From the NCBI GenBank assembly GCA_025352525.1, contig JANXTG010000014.1:1-42749 (forward strand): 42,749 bases of DNA, given 5' to 3'. The DNA is from Ferruginibacter sp. GTDB taxonomy: Bacteria; Bacteroidota; Bacteroidia; Chitinophagales; Chitinophagaceae. Both the position numbers and the translations under genes were made by a program. The number at the start of each line of letters is the position of its first letter. Within the stretch, counting starts at the first letter, position 1. Below, one piece after another: positions 18,197-27,303 of this stretch. The notes beneath the pieces were generated by a model, which was given only the letters and a program-made list of their open reading frames with translations, did no database searches and was not told the DNA's origin.

Positions 18197-18394
18197 ACAT
18201 TAATAAAATATGGTAAATGTGTAGCTGGTTGTTAAAATGTTTTCTATTCCGCATTACGATACTTTGGCAGTAATGACAGTGCTAACTTTATACAGATTCA
18301 ATTGATTAGTCTTAGTGTACAGCATTTTCAATCATAATGTTTCAAGTACATTAAAGACCGAATAAATTCTACAAAAAATAATAAAACATACTAC
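18197..18394 (+). other. Intergenic region upstream of the VWA gene
   Basis: About 200 bp without a coding frame. It must hold the promoter of the VWA-AAA pair, but I see no good TAnnTTTG box. ATACTTTGG near 18260 is only a partial match. Confidence 0.4.
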
Positions 18395-19492
18395 ATGCTC
18401 GGTTTTAATTTTTCAAAATATGATCCTTCATCAAATGAGCAAACAGGGTTTGAGAAATTGATGAAAATTTTTACACAGCTTCTTACTTATACAAGTGGAG
18501 AATTCAATGAAGCTATGCAATGGATGAACGAACTTGATAAGGAATACAAACTTACCAATGCTGAATATGGAATTGGCGACTTTTTAGAAGATCTAAAAAA
18601 GAAAGGGTACATAGACGAAAATAACCAGACCGGCGAAATAAAAATTACGGCTAAAACTGAGCAAACGATTAGAAAAAGCAGTCTCGAAGAGATTTTCGGA
18701 AAACTGAAAAAAACAAAATCGGGTAACCATCAAACATTCAAACCAGGCGGCGGAGATGAGATAAATCCTGAAACAAGGCCGTTTCAGTTTGGTGACAGCA
18801 TGGAGCAGATAGATTTTACATCATCCATTAGAAATGCGCAGATAAACCATGGGATAGACAGTTTTAAAATGCAGGAAGGTGATCTGGAAATTAGGGAAAC
18901 AGATTTTAAATCACAGACGAGCACAGTGCTGATGATTGACATTTCGCATTCTATGATTTTGTATGGTGAAGACAGAATTACACCTGCAAAAAAAGTAGCT
19001 ATGGCATTGGCAGAATTAATTAAAACAAAATACCCAAAAGATACGCTGGACATTGTTGTTTTTGGAAATGATGCGTGGCCCATTGAAGTAAAAGATTTAC
19101 CATATTTACAGGTGGGACCTTATCATACAAATACTGTTGCGGGTTTAGAACTGGCAATGGATATCCTTCGCCGCAGGCGCAATCCTAACAAACAAATTTT
19201 TATGATTACCGATGGTAAGCCAACATGTTTAAAGATCGGGAAGCAATATTATAAAAACAGTTTCGGTGTAGATAGAAAAATCCTTACCCGTTGTATGAGC
19301 CTTGCTACACAATGTAAAAAAGCAAAAATTCCCATCACCACTTTTATGATCGCAAGCGACCCTTATCTACAGCAGTTTGTGCAGGAGTTTACAGAAACAA
19401 ATAATGGAAAGGCGTTCTTTGCTTCGCTCGATAAACTTGGAGCTTTTATTTTTAGAGATTTTGAAAGCGGTAAAAGAAAAACCGTTTATTAA
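18395..19492 (+). CDS. VWA-domain protein (partner of MoxR-type AAA+ ATPase)
   Basis: A 365-residue cytoplasmic protein with no signal or membrane segment. The N-terminal 150 residues are helical and charged. The C-terminal von Willebrand A domain carries the MIDAS motif as MIDISHSM (DxSxS, about residues 178-185), with TVAGLELAM and FMITDGKPT supplying the other metal-site positions. VWA proteins of this type are substrate adaptors of MoxR-family AAA+ ATPases, as in RavA-ViaA or CbbQ-CbbO, and such an ATPase is encoded 62 bp downstream. The pair probably forms one metal- and ATP-dependent remodelling machine; its target is unknown. Confidence 0.88.
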   Translation: MLGFNFSKYDPSSNEQTGFEKLMKIFTQLLTYTSGEFNEAMQWMNELDKEYKLTNAEYGIGDFLEDLKKKGYIDENNQTGEIKITAKTEQTIRKSSLEEIFGKLKKTKSGNHQTFKPGGGDEINPETRPFQFGDSMEQIDFTSSIRNAQINHGIDSFKMQEGDLEIRETDFKSQTSTVLMIDISHSMILYGEDRITPAKKVAMALAELIKTKYPKDTLDIVVFGNDAWPIEVKDLPYLQVGPYHTNTVAGLELAMDILRRRRNPNKQIFMITDGKPTCLKIGKQYYKNSFGVDRKILTRCMSLATQCKKAKIPITTFMIASDPYLQQFVQEFTETNNGKAFFASLDKLGAFIFRDFESGKRKTVY

Positions 19493-19554
19493 GCCCATAA
19501 GCTTTTCTTAAAAACATAAATAATTTTAATAAATAATTCACCATAATAAAAATA

Positions 19555-21102
19555 ATGAGCGGCATAAATACAATGGAATTAACAGCAATAAAAACAATAG
19601 GAGAATTAAAGAAAAGTGGTTACACATCAAAGTCTATAAAAGATGAAATTAGAGAAAATCTTATCTTAAAAATAAAGGCAAAGGAGAATCCTTTTCCCGG
19701 TATCTTAGGTTATGAGGATACTGTAATACCTGATACAGAAAGAGCATTGCTAAGCAGACACAACATGCTTTTTCTTGGTTTGCGTGGTCAGGCTAAAACC
19801 CGCATGGCCAGGCAAATGGTTCAATTATTAAATGAATACATACCTGTTGTAAGTGGAAGTGAAATTAACGACGATCCATTACAACCTATATCTCGCTATG
19901 CGTTGGATTTAATTGAAGAAAAAGGTGAGGATACACCTATATCCTGGTTACACAGAAGCAAACGTTACGGAGAAAAACTCGCAACGCCTGATGTAAGTGT
20001 GGCAGATTTAATTGGAGATATTGACCCAATAAAAGCTGCCAATTTAAAATTAAATTTTGCTGATGAACGTGTACTTCATTATGGTATTATTCCACGAAGT
20101 AACCGTTGCATATTTGTTATAAATGAATTACCGGATTTGCAGGCCAGAATACAGGTTTCCCTTTTTAATATATTGGAGGAAGGAGATTTGCAAATTCGTG
20201 GTTTTAAACTTAGGCTGCCGCTGGATGTACTTTTTGTTTTTACAGCCAACCCCGAAGATTATACAAACAGAGGAAGTATTGTTACACCATTAAAAGACAG
20301 GATAGAAAGCCAGATACTTACGCATTACCCTAAAACTTTAGAAACTGCTTTACAGATTACTGAACAGGAAGCAGCAATAAACGATGCACAAAAAGAAAGA
20401 GTGGAAGTTAGTGACCTTGTAAAGAGATTGATTGAGCAGGTTGCTTTTGAAGCCAGGGATAGTGAATTTGTTGATAAGAAAAGTGGAGTGAGCGCAAGGT
20501 TAACTATTGCAGCTTACGAAAATGCTGTGAGCGCTGCAGAAAGAAGAGCAATTATAAATGATGAGCCAAAAACGGTTGTATGGTTGAGCGATCTTACAGG
20601 AATCATTCCTTCTATAACCGGTAAAATTGAACTTGTTTATGAAGGTGAGCAGGAAGGTCCTTTTCAGGTTTCGTACAATTTATTGGAGAAGGCAATTCGT
20701 ACCCAATTCAAACAATATTTTCCTGATCCTGATACTTTAAAAAAGAAAAAAAGTACTAAGGTACCTGCTCCTGAAAATCCTTACAAAGCAATAACCGGTT
20801 GGTTTGACAGTGGAAATTCTCTAGATCTTTTTTTAGAAACAAAAGATGATGATAAGATTTTAAAATTGTATAAAGTAAATGGTTTACACGCACTCGTAAA
20901 CAAACATTACAATAACTTAAGTGAAAAAGAAACTGCCCTTTTGATGGAACTGGTTTTGCATGGCCTGGCAGCCCATTCATTGATAAGCAAAAAAGTTATT
21001 GATGGCAAAATAGAATTTAAAGATTTGATGGGAAGTATGCTCAACATGGGCAGCAGCGAACATTTTACAGAAGATGATTTTAATGAAGATGATTTTAATT
21101 AG
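19555..21102 (+). CDS. MoxR/magnesium-chelatase-like AAA+ ATPase
   Basis: A 515-residue AAA+ protein. Walker A is GLRGQAKT (residues 75-82, Ala where Gly is common). The Walker B region is FVINELPD (about 185-192), with Asn in place of the usual first acidic residue but the catalytic Glu kept. Sensor 1 is FVFTANPED, and PLKDRIES supplies the arginine-finger region. A C-terminal helical part (about 400-515) is specific to this subfamily. Such proteins remodel partners through a VWA subunit, here encoded just upstream. The C-terminus repeats EDDFN twice, an acidic tail. Followed by a bidirectional terminator. Not a sigma-54 activator: the GAFTGA loop is absent. Confidence 0.87.
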   Translation: MSGINTMELTAIKTIGELKKSGYTSKSIKDEIRENLILKIKAKENPFPGILGYEDTVIPDTERALLSRHNMLFLGLRGQAKTRMARQMVQLLNEYIPVVSGSEINDDPLQPISRYALDLIEEKGEDTPISWLHRSKRYGEKLATPDVSVADLIGDIDPIKAANLKLNFADERVLHYGIIPRSNRCIFVINELPDLQARIQVSLFNILEEGDLQIRGFKLRLPLDVLFVFTANPEDYTNRGSIVTPLKDRIESQILTHYPKTLETALQITEQEAAINDAQKERVEVSDLVKRLIEQVAFEARDSEFVDKKSGVSARLTIAAYENAVSAAERRAIINDEPKTVVWLSDLTGIIPSITGKIELVYEGEQEGPFQVSYNLLEKAIRTQFKQYFPDPDTLKKKKSTKVPAPENPYKAITGWFDSGNSLDLFLETKDDDKILKLYKVNGLHALVNKHYNNLSEKETALLMELVLHGLAAHSLISKKVIDGKIEFKDLMGSMLNMGSSEHFTEDDFNEDDFN

Positions 21103-21113
21103 TTTTATATAAA

Positions 21114-21151
21114 TAAAAAAAGCGCAAAGAATATTTTCTTTGCGCTTTTTT
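21114..21151. terminator. Bidirectional intrinsic terminator
   Basis: AAAAGCGCAAAGAA and TTCTTTGCGCTTTT form a perfect 14-bp stem around TATT, with A and T runs on either side. It serves the convergent AAA+ gene and the outer-membrane-like gene. Confidence 0.92.
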
Positions 21152-21157
21152 ATTGTG

Positions 21158-22057
21158 TTACTTAATAAGTAAACCGATTTTTAAACCAAAAGTAAATGAG
21201 AGAGATGGACTGTTTCCAAACCTTGAATTAGCATAATTGTAAGCAGTGTTTTCCTCATAATATTGATAATTATTGTTAGTACTTTCATACTGATAAGTCG
21301 ATTTTTTATTATCAGCCCCATATCCTATTCCGAAATAAGTGTCCAGAACAAATTTTTCTCCAAACACTCTTTGTCTGCCTAATTCTAATTGTAATGATCC
21401 AAAAGTTACATTTTGTTTACCTAAGACAGACTGTGCTGAACTTGTTTTAGAAATAATAATATTTTCTTTGTAATGCCCTGCATAAATAGTTGGTTTAAAA
21501 TACGTGCCTTGCATTATATGCGACATTTTTGTTTTGCCAAAAAAAATAAAATCCGGCAACTTATTGAATTTATAACCTGCTGAAACAAAACCACCTGATT
21601 GTCTAATTTTTACGCTTGAAGATATGTTGGAATAGTTATCATAAAAATTTAGGGGTTCTGACTTTCCAAGACCAATAATGCCAACACTAACTTCAAAACT
21701 TTTCCCCACACCAAAACTTTTCTCAAAACCAAACTCTGTATAGCCATAAAGGGGAGAAAAGAAATTAATTTTAATGGCTTTTGTTAACTGTCCTTCATAC
21801 GATTCTGTGTCTTTAAGATTATCAGAAAATACCTGAACTTTTCCATCTGCTGTAATAATTTTTTTTACTCTGTCGGTTTCAAGAACATAGACAGGACCTT
21901 CTGCATCATTTATGTTTTTGTATTTTATTTCATTAGCCCCTATTTCAATTATTTTCACTTCTAAAACTTTTCCATTTTTTCTATAAATTTTGTCCTGGGC
22001 TTTTACAGAGATAGATATTATCATAATTAAAGTAAATAATAAAAATGTTGATTTCAT
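21158..22057 (-). CDS. Exported protein of unknown function, likely outer-membrane beta-barrel
   Basis: A 299-residue protein with a clear signal peptide (MKSTFLLFTLIMIISISVKA, cleavage before QDKIY). A small N-terminal domain (about 20-80: YRKNGKVLEVKIIEIGANEI..., VYVLETDRVKKIITADG) is seen on many Bacteroidota surface proteins. The rest (about 95-299) alternates hydrophobic and polar residues with many aromatic and glycine residues, and ends in LSFTFGLKIGLLIK, as outer-membrane barrels do. Function unknown. It stands alone between murB and the terminator. Confidence 0.75.
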   Translation of the reverse strand: MKSTFLLFTLIMIISISVKAQDKIYRKNGKVLEVKIIEIGANEIKYKNINDAEGPVYVLETDRVKKIITADGKVQVFSDNLKDTESYEGQLTKAIKINFFSPLYGYTEFGFEKSFGVGKSFEVSVGIIGLGKSEPLNFYDNYSNISSSVKIRQSGGFVSAGYKFNKLPDFIFFGKTKMSHIMQGTYFKPTIYAGHYKENIIISKTSSAQSVLGKQNVTFGSLQLELGRQRVFGEKFVLDTYFGIGYGADNKKSTYQYESTNNNYQYYEENTAYNYANSRFGNSPSLSFTFGLKIGLLIK

Positions 22058-22183
22058 AAAAAGTTTTTTAGGTGAATAAAAAGTAAAATTAAAAATTACA
22101 TTTCATACAATATGTTGACAAATGTCAATAAATCTAAATTAATACATAAGGTTTCATTTGTAAATGCTGCATCATCTAAAAAG

Positions 22184-23191
22184 TTACATAATATTTACCT
22201 CCCTTTGTAGTGATACATTAAATATCAACTTTACTGCATTAATTATTTTTTCACTTACATGTAAAATTTCCCCACCGGTAGCATTTCCATAATTTACCAA
22301 TACCAAAGCCTGTTTTTCGTGGCAGCCCGCATCATTTAATCGGTAACCTTTAAAGCCCGCTTTTTCTATCAACCAACCCGCGGCAAGTTTTGTTTCTTCT
22401 AAGCCTACAGCATAACCAACAATTGCGGGGTATTCTTTTTTTAAATTCTCAAAGTCAATATTTTTAATTGTGGGATTTTTAAAAAAACTACCTGCATTGC
22501 CAATAATTTTTGGGTCAGGTAATTTACTTTTCCTTATGCTTATAACTGCATCTGAAATGGATTTTATGCTGGGAGATTGTACACCCATCTTTTGTAATTC
22601 AGTTTCTATTGCTCCATAGCTGGTATTAAATACAGGGAATTTATTTAGCCTGAAAGTAACGGATGTAATTACAAATTCACCTTTAAATTTATTTTTAAAA
22701 ACACTTTCTCTGTAGCCAAACTCACAGTCTTTATTTGTAAAAACTATTAAATTTTTATCATTTATGTGAAAAGCTTCCAGCTCATAAAAAATATTTTTTA
22801 ATTCCACGCCATATGCACCAATGTTTTGCATGGGCGAAGCGCCAACACTGCCTGGAATTAAGGAAAGATTTTCTGCACCTGCAAAATTATTTTCTATACA
22901 ATACAAAACAAATGGATGCCAACCTACGCCTGCACCCGCTTTTACATAAACGTATTTTTCATCTTCTTTTATAATTTCAATACCTTCTATTTCGTTTTTT
23001 AAAACGAGGCCATTAAAGTTTTTTGTAAATAAAATATTGCTCCCGCCACCAAGTATTAATTTGTTTTCGTTTGCTGTTGCTAAAATTTCTACCAGCTCAT
23101 TTGTGTTTTTAAAACCGGTAAAATATTTTGCGCTGACGTTTATACCAAAACTGTTTAAGTTTTTTAATGAATAATTTTCTTGGAAATACAT
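22184..23191 (-). CDS. murB: UDP-N-acetylenolpyruvoylglucosamine reductase
   Basis: FAD enzyme that reduces UDP-GlcNAc-enolpyruvate to UDP-MurNAc with NADPH in cytoplasmic peptidoglycan synthesis. The 335 residues match the long type I MurB of E. coli. FAD-binding motifs are LGGGSNILF, IPGSVGASPMQNIGAYG and GYRESVFK (the loop typical of type I). The catalytic segment is NAGSFFKNP (serine proton donor), and the C-terminal domain reads AAGWLIEKAGFKGYR. The ATG at 23191 is preferred over an upstream TTG because the protein then begins directly with MYFQENYSLKNLNSFG. A 130-bp gap separates it from priA upstream. Confidence 0.97.
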   Translation of the reverse strand: MYFQENYSLKNLNSFGINVSAKYFTGFKNTNELVEILATANENKLILGGGSNILFTKNFNGLVLKNEIEGIEIIKEDEKYVYVKAGAGVGWHPFVLYCIENNFAGAENLSLIPGSVGASPMQNIGAYGVELKNIFYELEAFHINDKNLIVFTNKDCEFGYRESVFKNKFKGEFVITSVTFRLNKFPVFNTSYGAIETELQKMGVQSPSIKSISDAVISIRKSKLPDPKIIGNAGSFFKNPTIKNIDFENLKKEYPAIVGYAVGLEETKLAAGWLIEKAGFKGYRLNDAGCHEKQALVLVNYGNATGGEILHVSEKIINAVKLIFNVSLQREVNIM

Positions 23192-23224
23192 GTTGCAAAT
23201 TATTAAAACATGATGAATGTACAA

Positions 23225-23328
23225 TTTATCTGTTGCATAATTAATGCTGAATAAGGGTATTCAGTACAAGTGAGTGACACAACGATGATGCCCATAGCTG
23301 CTTCTTAGATTGGACAACAGTTTCAATT
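23225..23328. other. Intergenic stretch between priA and murB
   Basis: About 100 bp with higher GC than the neighbouring spacers and no gene. It contains a segment around GTGAGTGACACAACGATGATGCC that does not look like ordinary AT-rich spacer. No second copy occurs in this window. Confidence 0.3.
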
Positions 23329-25803
23329 TTACAGCGGATCCACGTCTGTTACAACAACAACACTCCTGTAATTTTTTTCGCCCTGCAATAAATTTATATG
23401 GTTGCGAATTACTTTTCTGTACGTTAAACTCATGCCGGCTTCTTTGGGAAGTTTAATCATTAACTCCATTAGGTACATGTTGCGAAGCCGCCCTACCACC
23501 GGCGCTGCGGGTCCGGTTAAAAATTCTTTTAAATCTTGCGAAAGTAAATTTGCCAGTTTACTTGCAGCCGCTTCAACAGTTTCTTTGTCTCGGTGTTTTA
23601 AAGTCAGCATTACCATTCTGCTAAAAGGCGGATAAAAAAATTCTTTCCTTTTTTCAATTTCAAAATGATAAAACTTTTCATAATCGTGTTGCTGCACCAA
23701 CAAAAGAATGGGATGTTTTACATTCATAGCCTGTATCATTACTTTGCCTTGCTCATGCTTTCTGCCCGCTCTGCCACTTACCTGCTCCATTAATTGGAAA
23801 GCTCTCTCGTTTGCCCTAAAATCGGCAAAACTTAGCAGGCCATCAGCATCCAATACACCTACAAGACTAACTTTTTCAAAATCTAAACCCTTTACAACCA
23901 TTTGTGTTCCCACCAAAATATCGAGGCGCTGCTGCTCAAAAAGATGAATTAAATTATCGTGTGCAGTTTTGCCCCGCACACTGTCCACATCCATTCTTGC
24001 AATTTTAAAATTTGCAAAATCATTTTCAAGTTGCTCTTCAATTTTTTCTGTTCCAAAATTTTTCTCCAGCCAATTGTTGCTTCCGCAAGCCGGGCAGGTA
24101 ATAAGTTTGGGGTAAGTGCTGCCGCAATAATGGCAATGTAATTTATTGCTGTATTTGTGTAACGTAAGCGATACATCGCAGTGAATACATTGTGGTAAAT
24201 AACCACAGGTGCCACAAATTAAATATGGATTGTAACCCCGCCGGTTTTGAAAAAGAATAACCTGCCTGTCAGCCTCTACCGCTTTTTGTATGGCTTCTTT
24301 TAACTGCGGACTGATCATGACTTTACCCTTCTGTACAACCTGGGTTGTATTTATAATTTCTATCTCGGGCAGTTTTATGCCGCCAAATCTTTCAGCTAAT
24401 ACAACCAAACCATATTTATTTTGTTTGGCATTGTAATATGTTTCCAGCGATGGGGTAGCACTGCCTAGTAATATTTTTGCTTTAAAAAGTGAGCCGTAAA
24501 ATATTGCTGCATCTCTTGCATTGTAGCGTGGTGCAGGGTCCTGCTGTTTGTAAGAAGGATCATGCTCCTCATCTACTATAACCAGCCCCAGTTCTTTAAA
24601 AGGAAGAAACAAAGAACTCCTTGCACCCAGTACAATTTTAATTTCGCCGGTTCTTATTTTGTTCCAGAGTTCTATTCGCTCCTGGTTATTAAATTTAGAA
24701 TGATAAATAGTAATGTTGCCGCCAAAATGTTTTTGCAGCCGCCTTATAATTTGTGCTGTTAAAGCAATTTCAGGTAACAGATACAATACCTGTTTGCCTT
24801 GCATAAAATATTCTTCTATCAGCTTTATATAAATCTGTGTTTTGCCGCTGCTTGTAACGCCATGTAACAGACAAACATTTTTTTCTGTAAAAATATTTCT
24901 TACTTCTTGCCATGCAATATTTTGTGCATCGCTTAGGGTAAAATCTATTTGAATACTTTTCGGCAAAGCCTTTATTCTGTCAATACTTCGTTTTTCAACA
25001 AACAAAATATTTTTGTCAGAAAGTGCTTTTAATTGTGCAGCTGTAGCGCCGGCTTTTTTAAGCAAAGCGGTCTGTGTTACTTCTCCTTCAGTTTTATTTA
25101 CATGTAAAAATGCCAGTAGCAATTCCATTTGTTTTGGTGCGCCTTTCCAATCGTTTAACAAAGGTGCAAGCGCTTCTTCATTTGCAAATGTTGGATTTAG
25201 TATTACATAATTTTCTTTTTTTGCTTTGTATTTTTCATTTAAATCTTCTCTTATAAAACATACATTTTTTTCAATCAGTTTTTTTATGGTAGGGTATACA
25301 TGTGTTGCATCCATCACCTGTTGCACTTCAGTAATGGTTAATTCTTTTTTAATTAAAAGCGCTTCTCCCACTACAAATTCTTCATTTCCAAGTGCTGAAA
25401 AATCATCACCATATTCCTCATTAAAAATTAAAACAGTTTCGCTGCTTAGTTTAAAGTTTGTCGGTAATGCCGCCGCCATCACTTCACCCTCTGTACACAT
25501 GTAATATTCACTCATCCATTGCCACAGTTTTAATTGTTGTGGGTAAATAAGTGCTGTATCATCTAAAATATTTAAAAGGGGTTTTGTTTTGTAAGCCGGC
25601 TCGTCGGTAATTAATTTTTTTATGATGCCTGCATATTTTTTATTTTTTCCAAACAAAACTTCTGCCCGGCAACCGGGTTGTGCAGCGGCAACCATATTTA
25701 TCGGAACGGTGTATGTGTATACATTTGGCAGTGCAAGCGGAAGAATAATTTCTGCCCAAAAACCAGATGTTGGTTCATTAAAATTTAATTCGTTTTCCAC
25801 CAT
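23329..25803 (-). CDS. priA: Primosomal replication protein N' (helicase PriA)
   Basis: A 3'-5' superfamily 2 helicase that recognises stalled forks and D-loops and restarts replication. The 824 residues include the N-terminal 3'-end-binding domain (about 1-110). The helicase has GVTSSGKT (Walker A), IVDEEHDPSYKQ (DEEH) and LGSATPS. Eight cysteines form two zinc sites within CGTCGYLPQCIHC and CHYCGS...CPACGS. Motif V/VI segments are VGTQMVVKGLDF and QVSGRAGR. Length and motif order match full PriA; the protein appears intact. Confidence 0.97.
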   Translation of the reverse strand: MVENELNFNEPTSGFWAEIILPLALPNVYTYTVPINMVAAAQPGCRAEVLFGKNKKYAGIIKKLITDEPAYKTKPLLNILDDTALIYPQQLKLWQWMSEYYMCTEGEVMAAALPTNFKLSSETVLIFNEEYGDDFSALGNEEFVVGEALLIKKELTITEVQQVMDATHVYPTIKKLIEKNVCFIREDLNEKYKAKKENYVILNPTFANEEALAPLLNDWKGAPKQMELLLAFLHVNKTEGEVTQTALLKKAGATAAQLKALSDKNILFVEKRSIDRIKALPKSIQIDFTLSDAQNIAWQEVRNIFTEKNVCLLHGVTSSGKTQIYIKLIEEYFMQGKQVLYLLPEIALTAQIIRRLQKHFGGNITIYHSKFNNQERIELWNKIRTGEIKIVLGARSSLFLPFKELGLVIVDEEHDPSYKQQDPAPRYNARDAAIFYGSLFKAKILLGSATPSLETYYNAKQNKYGLVVLAERFGGIKLPEIEIINTTQVVQKGKVMISPQLKEAIQKAVEADRQVILFQNRRGYNPYLICGTCGYLPQCIHCDVSLTLHKYSNKLHCHYCGSTYPKLITCPACGSNNWLEKNFGTEKIEEQLENDFANFKIARMDVDSVRGKTAHDNLIHLFEQQRLDILVGTQMVVKGLDFEKVSLVGVLDADGLLSFADFRANERAFQLMEQVSGRAGRKHEQGKVMIQAMNVKHPILLLVQQHDYEKFYHFEIEKRKEFFYPPFSRMVMLTLKHRDKETVEAAASKLANLLSQDLKEFLTGPAAPVVGRLRNMYLMELMIKLPKEAGMSLTYRKVIRNHINLLQGEKNYRSVVVVTDVDPL

Positions 25804-25825
25804 CGTTTTTTTATTGCCAATCTGT

Positions 25826-25862
25826 TATTCGTAATTTTAAATTCGTATTCTGTAATTATTTT
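25826..25862 (-). repeat. Degenerate heptamer array (ATTACGA type) between priA and plsC-like genes
   Basis: On the minus strand the spacer reads ATTACAG, AATACGA, ATTTAAA, ATTACGA, ATAACAG in 7-bp steps. It starts at the stop of the acyltransferase gene and covers most of the 57-bp spacer to priA. Confidence 0.6.
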
Positions 25863-26604
25863 AGGGTTTTATCCAACTCGCTTTATATCTTACCAAAGCT
25901 GTTTCCATTTCATTGTAAACCTCTTGTTTTAATATTGACATATCATTGCCCGGTGCTATTTCTTTTAAAAAAACTGCTCTTGATTTACCGGGTGTTAGGC
26001 TAAATATGCTGTGGTAATTTAAGCGGTCAAAGGCATCTAAAAATAAAACAGGCTGTATGGGTGTTTTTGTTTCTATAGCAATTTTAAATGCACCATTGTA
26101 AAATTCTTTTAACGGTTTATCAGTCATGTTAAAAGTTCCTTCCGGTGCCATAACAACCGATATATTTTTTGCCAAAACCTTTTTCAACTGTTGTACACTT
26201 CTCACTCTGCCTCCATTGCTTTCTCTGTCAACCATTACCGTAGCTTTTTTATAAATGTAACCAAACACCGGTACTTTACTCATTTCTGCTTTGCCAAGAA
26301 TGCGGATGGGATCTTTTCTAAAAGTTTTTAATATAAAAGGAATATCCATGTATGAAATATGGTTAAATACAAAAATTACTGCGTGGCTATGCGATTTGGG
26401 GGCTTCAAAAATATTTTGATGCTTAATTCCCCATAAAAGAAGCACAACATCTGCCCAAAATCTGCAAATTCGGTAAATCATATTGCCACCCTTCACTTTT
26501 CCAAAAAACGAAGCAAGAACAATAAATGGCAACAGCAAAAACATCATTACAATAAATGTAAGTAGCGCATAAATACTGTAAATGTAACCTACAATTTTTC
26601 TCAT
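25861..26604 (-). CDS. 1-acyl-sn-glycerol-3-phosphate acyltransferase (PlsC-like)
   Basis: Membrane-associated acyltransferase that makes phosphatidic acid or acylates related lipids. The 247 residues begin with a hydrophobic anchor (YIYSIYALLTFIVMMFLLLPFIVLA). The catalytic NHISYMD (HxxxxD), RILGKAEMSKVP and the PEGTFN acceptor-binding motif follow. The ATG at 26604 is chosen; an upstream TTG at 26631 would add nine residues, and a promoter-like TATATTCG lies over that region. It lies before priA in the same direction but is separated from it by a repeat-filled spacer. Confidence 0.9.
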   Translation of the reverse strand: MRKIVGYIYSIYALLTFIVMMFLLLPFIVLASFFGKVKGGNMIYRICRFWADVVLLLWGIKHQNIFEAPKSHSHAVIFVFNHISYMDIPFILKTFRKDPIRILGKAEMSKVPVFGYIYKKATVMVDRESNGGRVRSVQQLKKVLAKNISVVMAPEGTFNMTDKPLKEFYNGAFKIAIETKTPIQPVLFLDAFDRLNYHSIFSLTPGKSRAVFLKEIAPGNDMSILKQEVYNEMETALVRYKASWIKP

Positions 26605-26631
26605 AATGTTTCTTCCGTCACGAATATACAA

Positions 26632-26785
26632 TATCCATTTTTTTTAGAAAGTTTGGGGCTTTCAGCTGCATACATTAGTCAGGCATTTGTTCGGGCTATA
26701 CACTGTACCTCCGCTTTGCTCCGGTGCCGTTTCTATCCCGCAGCCATTTGGCATTTTTGCTATTCCAAACAATACAACCAGTATT
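26632..26785. other. GC-richer intergenic stretch, possible dispersed repeat
   Basis: About 150 bp with no gene. It contains CTGTACCTCCGCTTTGCTCC and neighbouring bases of much higher GC than other spacers here. An imperfect outer inverted repeat (GGGATA against TATAGCCC on the minus strand) could fold. I suspect a repeated intergenic element but see only one copy. Confidence 0.35.
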
Positions 26786-27235
26786 TCATTCTACACTTTC
26801 AACCAAATAAGTATGGGCGTTTATTGTAACAGTATCATTTATGCAACTGCTCATTAGTTTTGCGCCAAGTGGCGACTGTGGTGATATTGCCATAATTGAT
26901 TCTGCACCAATAATCAGTTTGCCTAAAGCAACACTTATATAAAAATTGCCTTTGTTTGTTTTTACATAGCTTCCGGGCAAAACCTTTTTTGTAATAATAT
27001 CAGGATTAATTGTAACTAAAACGGAGCGTTGCTCCAATGCTTCTTGTAATTGCCCCCGGGTATTTGCCTGTTCTATTTGCAACATGGCCAGCGCAGTCTC
27101 GTGTTTGTCTCCTGCAGTGCTTTTAGTTTCATTGCTACCACTCTCTTTAAGGTCTGCAAGTGTTTGCTGCAGCATTAAAATTTTACTGTTTATGACATCA
27201 ATATAATGGCTATGTATTTGTTGTTTAATGTGCAT
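26786..27235 (-). CDS. GreA/GreB-like C-terminal domain protein
   Basis: A 149-residue protein. The first 90 residues are a helical, Gln/Glu-rich region (MLQQTLADLKES..., MLQIEQANTRGQLQEALEQ) that could form the antiparallel coiled coil of Gre factors. The C-terminal part has the GreA/B FKBP-like pattern, including FYISVALGKL and ISPQSPLGAKLM (the SPLG motif). The tip carboxylates that define a true transcript-cleavage factor are not evident. It may bind RNA polymerase without GreA activity, and the role is open. Divergent from the VOC-SRPBCC gene. Confidence 0.7.
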   Translation of the reverse strand: MHIKQQIHSHYIDVINSKILMLQQTLADLKESGSNETKSTAGDKHETALAMLQIEQANTRGQLQEALEQRSVLVTINPDIITKKVLPGSYVKTNKGNFYISVALGKLIIGAESIMAISPQSPLGAKLMSSCINDTVTINAHTYLVESVE

Positions 27236-27303
27236 TAATATATAAGTTGAATCACCGTTTATACAATTATTTAATTCTACTTTTAATTTTTAAAATAAAC
27301 AGT

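Noticed and set aside
19555-21102. Reading the AAA+ protein as a sigma-54-dependent activator
   Set aside because: No GAFTGA loop, no response-regulator or HTH domain; adjacency to a VWA gene supports the MoxR type.
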